Shown one piece after another: positions 5,677-9,298 of a stretch of DNA of 9,298 nucleotides. Every line of letters begins with the position of its first letter. Position 1 is the stretch's first letter. Under the pieces are notes generated by a model, which worked only from the letters and a program-made list of their open reading frames with translations, was not told the DNA's origin and searched no databases. The translations under genes and the position numbers were made by a program. This stretch comes from Spirosoma fluviale (lineage in GTDB: Bacteria > Bacteroidota > Bacteroidia > Cytophagales > Spirosomataceae). The stretch is from the NCBI GenBank assembly GCA_945906915.1, contig CAMDSI010000073.1, positions 1 to 9,298 of the forward strand, given 5' to 3'.

Positions 5677-7395
5677 ATGTGGTCAAGTATATTTAGAAAG
5701 AAATCCATCGATAAGATTGTGGCTGACCAGTTAGCCATGGAAAGTATAGAGGGGAATGCGCTGGATCGCAATTTAGGTGTTCGCGATTTGACCTTCATGG
5801 GTGTGGCGGCCATTATTGGGGCGAGTATATTTTCAGCTATCGGTCAAGCGTCTGCCAATGGGGGGCCTGCGGTTTCCATGTTGTTCGTATTTACCGCCAT
5901 GGCCTGTATGTTTACAGCCTTCTGTTATGCGCGTTTCGCAGCCACTGTGCCTATTTCTGGTAGTGCTTATACCTATGCTTACACGAGTTTGGGAGAGATT
6001 GTAGCCTGGATTTTAGGCTGGAATTTATTATTAGAATATGCAATTTCAAACGTAGCTGTGGCGATTTCTTGGTCTAAATACTTCGTTGATTTATTAGAAG
6101 GTCTAGGCGTTCATGTGCCGGAGTTTATGACGATGGATTATTTATCAGCTAAAAGAGCCTTTGTCGAAACAACGTCTTCTTTAGCTAATGGTCAAAAATT
6201 TGAAACTTTATCGGTTAATCTGCGCGAAGGATTTACGGCCTATCAATCGGCTCCCACCATTTTTGGTTGGCATTTTGTGGCTAATATTCCTGCTTTATTA
6301 ATCACGGTTGCTATCACCTATCTGGTTTATATTGGCATTAGGGAATCGAAAAACACGAATAATATTCTCGTGATTTTGAAGCTTTTAGTGATTATGATTG
6401 TGGTCGGCGTAGGCGCCTTTTACGTGCAGGTGGAGAACTGGACCCCATTTGCCCCTAACGGAATCTCCGGAGTTTTAAAGAGTGTGGCCGCCGTTTGTTT
6501 TGCCTATATTGGTTTTGACTCGATTTCAACTACGGCAGAGGAATGTAAGAATCCGCAGCGGGATATTCCTAAAGCCATGATGTACGCCCTCATTATTTGT
6601 ACCGTCCTGTATGTATTGGTTACTTTAGTCTTAACGGGAATTGTTCCATCCCAGGAATTAGCTGGAATTGAGGATCCTTTGGCCTTCATGTTCATGCATG
6701 TCGGATTGCCAGGAGTAGCCGGAATCGTGGCAGCCAGCGCCGTAATTGCCTTAACATCCGCACTTTTAGTCTATCAATTAGGTCAGCCACGTATTTGGAT
6801 GACGATGTCACGCGATGGATTATTGCCAAAAGCCTTCTCCCGAATCCACCCCAAATACCGAACTCCTTCCTTTTCCACCATCATGACCGGTGTATTGGTA
6901 GGTGTTCCAGCCTTATTTGCTAACCTGGAGGAAGTGATTAATTTGAGTAGTATTGGAACCCTGTTCGCCTTTGTTTTAGTCTGTGGTGGGGTATTAGTTT
7001 TAGATCTGGATCCAGAAAATCAAAAGAAATCAAAATTCAAGATTCCTTACATCAATTCAAGTTACTATGTGGGTCTATCGCTGATTTTAGCAATTGTTTT
7101 GATAGTTAATTCTGGCGTAAATCTGGGCGAATGGTTGCAAGGTTTATACTCAGGAGAGACGAAAGTAGATCATTTTATCATGGGAGGCTTCTTCCTGATT
7201 TGGGCTGTAATGGCGTTCTTTAGTGTGACGAAAAAACTTTCTTTAATTCCCGTTTTAGGCCTATTAGTTAACTTATATCTGATGACCCAAATGGGCTCCA
7301 CAAACTGGGAACGGTTTATGTATTGGTGCCTGGCAGGGGTGCTTATTTATTTTGGGTATAGTTATCGGAAGTCGAAACTTAACATTAAAGCATAA
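5677..7395 (+). CDS. APC-superfamily amino acid permease (cationic amino acid transporter-like)
   Basis: The 572-residue protein is a polytopic inner-membrane transporter of the amino acid-polyamine-organocation superfamily. The first membrane helix carries the substrate-binding glycine motif in GVAAIIGASIFSAIG (42-56). CYARFAATVPISGSAYTYAY (83-102), the LGEIVAWILGWNLLLEYAIS block (105-124), FAYIGFDSISTTAEECKNPQ (275-294) and WMTMSRDGLLPKAFSRIHPK (374-393) are hallmarks of the CAT/YfnA subgroup. About 12-14 hydrophobic segments can be counted. A long soluble or re-entrant loop (about 141-195) separates helices in the first half. The likely role is uptake or exchange of amino acids; the actual substrate is not readable. 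The ATG at 5677 is favoured over an upstream in-frame TTG that overlaps the promoter box. The stop codon and last two codons (AAA GCA TAA) lie inside the first heptamer of the downstream repeat array. Confidence 0.9.
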   Translation: MWSSIFRKKSIDKIVADQLAMESIEGNALDRNLGVRDLTFMGVAAIIGASIFSAIGQASANGGPAVSMLFVFTAMACMFTAFCYARFAATVPISGSAYTYAYTSLGEIVAWILGWNLLLEYAISNVAVAISWSKYFVDLLEGLGVHVPEFMTMDYLSAKRAFVETTSSLANGQKFETLSVNLREGFTAYQSAPTIFGWHFVANIPALLITVAITYLVYIGIRESKNTNNILVILKLLVIMIVVGVGAFYVQVENWTPFAPNGISGVLKSVAAVCFAYIGFDSISTTAEECKNPQRDIPKAMMYALIICTVLYVLVTLVLTGIVPSQELAGIEDPLAFMFMHVGLPGVAGIVAASAVIALTSALLVYQLGQPRIWMTMSRDGLLPKAFSRIHPKYRTPSFSTIMTGVLVGVPALFANLEEVINLSSIGTLFAFVLVCGGVLVLDLDPENQKKSKFKIPYINSSYYVGLSLILAIVLIVNSGVNLGEWLQGLYSGETKVDHFIMGGFFLIWAVMAFFSVTKKLSLIPVLGLLVNLYLMTQMGSTNWERFMYWCLAGVLIYFGYSYRKSKLNIKA

Positions 7396-7442
7396 AGCAC
7401 AAAGCACAAAGCATAAAGAATAAAGCACAAAGTATAAAGTTG
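7387..7442. repeat. Left heptamer arm (AAAGCAY)8 at the permease 3' end
   Basis: Eight uninterrupted 7-base units occur: AAAGCAT, AAAGCAC, AAAGCAC, AAAGCAT, AAAGAAT, AAAGCAC, AAAGTAT and AAAGTTG. The first supplies the permease's final Lys and Ala codons and part of its stop. The sequence AAAGCATAAAGAATAAAG (7408-7425) recurs exactly inverted at 7526-7543 and again at 7540-7557. The arm sits between the stop codon and the terminator, so it forms the 3' UTR of the permease mRNA. Confidence 0.92.
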
Positions 7443-7444
7443 GA

Positions 7445-7480
7445 ATAAAAATAGGGCTGAATTTTCAGCCCTATTTTTAT
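7445..7480. terminator. Bidirectional terminator between the permease and the zinc peptidase
   Basis: A 16-bp perfect stem (7445-7460 with 7465-7480) closes a four-base loop. The core GGGCTGA/TCAGCCC is flanked by A- and T-runs on both sides, so it can end the permease transcript rightward and the peptidase operon transcript leftward. It lies between the two inverted heptamer arms. Confidence 0.9.
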
Positions 7481-7505
7481 GATTTTGGTAAAACATTTCA
7501 AAAAA

Positions 7506-7520
7506 TGTTGCGAAGCAACA
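7506..7520. repeat. Short hairpin TGTTGC-GAA-GCAACA
   Basis: Six perfect base pairs surround a three-base loop (GAA, or TTC on the other strand). It lies between the terminator and the right heptamer arm, inside the 3' UTR of the leftward peptidase transcript. It has no T-run and is probably not a terminator itself. It may be a small dispersed palindrome, but only one copy is visible here. Confidence 0.5.
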
Positions 7521-7525
7521 ACCTT

Positions 7526-7573
7526 CTTTATTCTTTATGCTTTATTCTTTATGCTTTAAAAGTATGCTTTACG
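7526..7573. repeat. Right heptamer arm (CTTTATK)n at the zinc-peptidase 3' end
   Basis: The units are CTTTATT, CTTTATG, CTTTATT, CTTTATG and CTTTAAA, then a six-base AGTATG and a final CTTTACG. It is the inverse complement of the left arm (18 bases exact). On the peptidase mRNA strand it reads as the same A-rich AAAGCAT/AAAGAAT repeat that the permease mRNA carries. It begins nine bases after the peptidase stop codon as transcribed. Confidence 0.9.
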
Positions 7574-7581
7574 AACTGACG

Positions 7582-8262
7582 CTAGTCATTTCGTCTTCCA
7601 CCCAACAAATTAAGATAATACAGCAACTGCGCTAACATACCCAGCGCAGCAACGACGTACGTCATCGCAGCCCACCAAAGCGCATCTTTTGACATTTCGT
7701 ATTCTGTTGGAGTCACAATGCCTTTCTCTTTGATCCAGTTTAAGGCTCTGTTAGATGCATCGAATTCGACGGGTAATGTCACGAAACTAAATAAGGTGGC
7801 CATGGCAAAAAGTGCAACGCCGATGGCTAATAAGGTGGAGTTTCCAGTTGAATAAAGGGCAAACATACCTATCATCAATAGGATGGGCATAAAACCATTC
7901 GAAATACTAAGCATGGGAACCAGAGCGCTACGTAATTGTAAATAGGAGTAAGCTCTCGCGTGTTGAACTGCGTGACCACATTCATGGGCTGAAACGGCAG
8001 CAGCAGCCGCGTTGCGACCGTGATATACATCTTCGCTTAAATTGACAGTCTTGTCAGCTGGATTGTAATGGTCGGTTAATTGGCCTGCCACTGAGATGAC
8101 ACGAACATCAGAGATTCCGTGGTCCGCTAGCATTTGCTCAGCAATTTCTTGTCCGGACAAATTACTTTGCAGCGGGGTTTGAGAATACGTTTTAAACTTT
8201 GATTTTAGTCGCCATGAGATAAGCATACCTGCGACTCCGAAAATAATGGCTATGAAATACAT
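7582..8262 (-). CDS. YugP-like neutral zinc metallopeptidase, membrane-bound
   Basis: The 226-residue product matches the putative neutral zinc metallopeptidase family typified by Bacillus YugP, in both length and layout. An N-terminal membrane helix (2-19) is followed by a soluble part containing the zinc motif HECGH (93-97, in SAHECGHAVQHA), then a hydrophobic pair (about 115-137 and 142-162), the conserved LPVEFDASNRAL (163-174, with Glu166 a plausible third zinc ligand) and a last helix (about 195-218). The HExxH form is intact, with Cys in the third position. Its substrates are unknown; membrane placement suggests membrane protein turnover. It begins four bases after the adenylyltransferase stop, so it is almost certainly cotranscribed as the last gene of that operon. 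Confidence 0.9.
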   Translation of the reverse strand: MYFIAIIFGVAGMLISWRLKSKFKTYSQTPLQSNLSGQEIAEQMLADHGISDVRVISVAGQLTDHYNPADKTVNLSEDVYHGRNAAAAAVSAHECGHAVQHARAYSYLQLRSALVPMLSISNGFMPILLMIGMFALYSTGNSTLLAIGVALFAMATLFSFVTLPVEFDASNRALNWIKEKGIVTPTEYEMSKDALWWAAMTYVVAALGMLAQLLYYLNLLGGRRND

Positions 8263-8266
8263 GTGT

Positions 8267-8752
8267 TTATTGTTTAAGTTTTTGAATGATTTTGGTGGTT
8301 GAATAGTCTGGTACTAGAGCAATTGTTTTTACTTCACCGCCGGCTGCTAACACTTCTTTGGCACCTATAATGGTCTCTATCGTATAATCGTCACCTTTTA
8401 CTAACACATCCGGGTTTAAGGCTTGAATAAGTTCTAAAGGAGTCGATTCGCCGAAGATAATGACCAGAGAGACAAATCCCAAAGCGGCGATTAAACGTGC
8501 TCGCGCATATTCCGAATTGATGGGTCTTTCGACCCCTTTCTCAAGTGTGCGAACAGAGGCGTCAGAATTAACTGCCACGATCATTTTAGAGCCGAATTCG
8601 CTCGATTTTTCTAAATAATCGATGTGGCCTAAATGCAAAATATCGAAGCATCCGTTCGTAAAAACGACTTTTTTGCCGGCCGATTTCCAGTTTTTGCGGA
8701 TCTCGATGGCTTCTGCAAGAGAGGTAATTTTATGTTCAGTTCTGTTCGACAC
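8267..8752 (-). CDS. rfaE2: D-glycero-beta-D-manno-heptose 1-phosphate adenylyltransferase
   Basis: This is a nucleotidyltransferase of the cytidylyltransferase-like fold. In the LPS core pathway the family transfers AMP from ATP to heptose 1-phosphate, giving ADP-heptose. With the GTG start the product is 161 residues, normal for the stand-alone RfaE2/HldE C-terminal domain. VVFTNGCFDILHLGH (29-43) contains the HxGH nucleotide-binding motif at 40-43; AVNSD (60-64), VKGDDY (118-123) and YSTTKII (150-156) match the family. The frame is open to an ATG at 8800, but that would add 16 atypical residues and overlap the upstream gene by 65 bases; GTG at 8752 reduces the overlap to 17 bases and gives the usual N-terminus. 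The next in-frame ATG lies beyond the HxGH motif and is impossible. It is the middle gene of the leftward cluster. The partner kinase (HldA) is not in view. Confidence 0.9.
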   Translation of the reverse strand: MSNRTEHKITSLAEAIEIRKNWKSAGKKVVFTNGCFDILHLGHIDYLEKSSEFGSKMIVAVNSDASVRTLEKGVERPINSEYARARLIAALGFVSLVIIFGESTPLELIQALNPDVLVKGDDYTIETIIGAKEVLAAGGEVKTIALVPDYSTTKIIQKLKQ

Positions 8753-9298
8753 GGGACGAAATTTTGGGTAAAAACAACGTAATAATAAAACTAAATCCAC
8801 CCAATAACAAGAGCGTGATCATTTGAGTTCCATGGAAAAAGGTGGCGAGCATAAAGCCGTCTTTATAGGCTAAAGAATAGAATACAAAGGCAGAAGCCAC
8901 CAGACTATGGTAGGCGCCAATTCCGCCTTGAGTAGGTGTGGCCATTCCGAAGGTCCCCATCACTAAAACGGTTAATGCGGCACTCATTCCTAGATTTTCG
9001 CTCATAGGAAAGGCTAAAAATAAGGTATAGGTGCTGAGGTAGTAGCAAAGCCAAATTCCCACACTATATCCGATGAATTTAGCTGGTGATTCCAGGTGGC
9101 GGATACTACCGATTCCGGCAATCCAGCCTTTTAGTATTTTACCTATTTTGCTTTCTTCACCACTATTTTTCAAGAAGTCTTTGAATTTCCAAAGCAGGCC
9201 TAATCCGATTAATCCGATTGCTGATGCCGTGATAATTAATGTGCCCGATGGCAATTGCAAGGTAGGAAAAAGACTTTTTTGTAGGGGTTCCCATTCGA
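8736..9298 (-). CDS. Flippase-like / lysylphosphatidylglycerol synthase TM-family protein, C-terminal part (partial)
   Basis: The frame is open to the right edge, so only the last 186 residues are present; the apparent start at 9260 is an internal TTG codon. The visible part has about five hydrophobic segments (about 17-36, 74-97, 103-117, 128-144 and 150-175). It also has TPTQGGIGAYHS (120-131), the Pro-Gly-Gly-Gly signature of the LPG-synthase transmembrane domain family (UPF0104/AglD-like). Members lacking the cytoplasmic aminoacyl-transferase domain, as here where the protein ends after the last helix, are usually annotated as flippase-like integral membrane proteins; the transported or modified lipid is unknown. 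Overlap with rfaE2 suggests cotranscription and a possible envelope-lipid role. Confidence 0.85.
   Translation of the reverse strand, partial: EWEPLQKSLFPTLQLPSGTLIITASAIGLIGLGLLWKFKDFLKNSGEESKIGKILKGWIAGIGSIRHLESPAKFIGYSVGIWLCYYLSTYTLFLAFPMSENLGMSAALTVLVMGTFGMATPTQGGIGAYHSLVASAFVFYSLAYKDGFMLATFFHGTQMITLLLLGGFSFIITLFLPKISSRVEQN

Noticed and set aside
5801..6004. Second plus-strand frame within the permease
   Set aside because: It is a +1 frame reading of conserved transporter helices.
7387..7573. Terminal inverted repeats of a transposon or MITE
   Set aside because: The arms are tandem heptamers around a working terminator; no target-site duplication or transposase is seen, and the arms merge with the gene ends.

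Overview
The window reads as a chromosomal segment of a Bacteroidota bacterium, most likely a Cytophagales relative. Three things suggest this. Promoter-like TAnnTTTG boxes stand just upstream of several starts. The leaders are A/T-rich and lack Shine-Dalgarno sequences. The genes include types I associate with this phylum: a LysRS with a C-terminal extension, a short PspC-like protein and a stand-alone heptose-phosphate adenylyltransferase. The genus assignment is inference. No rRNA, tRNA, CRISPR array, insertion sequence or phage gene is visible.

Layout from left to right: the 3' end of a pyruvate dehydrogenase E1-beta gene (+); a Do/HtrA periplasmic serine protease (-); lysyl-tRNA synthetase (+); a cold-shock protein (-); a small PspC-domain membrane protein (+); a family 2 glycosyltransferase (-); an APC-family amino acid permease (+); then a three-gene leftward cluster read as flippase-like membrane protein (cut by the right edge), heptose-1-phosphate adenylyltransferase and YugP-like zinc metallopeptidase. 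Apart from that last cluster, every gene points opposite to its neighbour. The window is therefore a chain of convergent and divergent pairs with almost no operons.

Three of the four convergent junctions hold a symmetric, probably bidirectional terminator. The fourth (pspC/glycosyltransferase) has no spacer at all: the two stop codons overlap inside TTTAAA. The divergent junctions are short and carry candidate promoters for one or both genes.

No new multi-gene system is evident; the genes are housekeeping and envelope functions. The most unusual content lies between genes. At two convergent junctions (about 293-478 and 7387-7573) there are long degenerate tandem repeats with a strict 7-bp period, arranged as inverted arms. 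The arms flank the terminator at the second locus and lie beside it at the first. Units of the two loci can differ by one base, the purine-rich strand is the coding strand of the adjacent gene in all four arms, and two genes take their stop codon from inside the array. These look like a lineage-specific family of 3'-end heptamer repeats.
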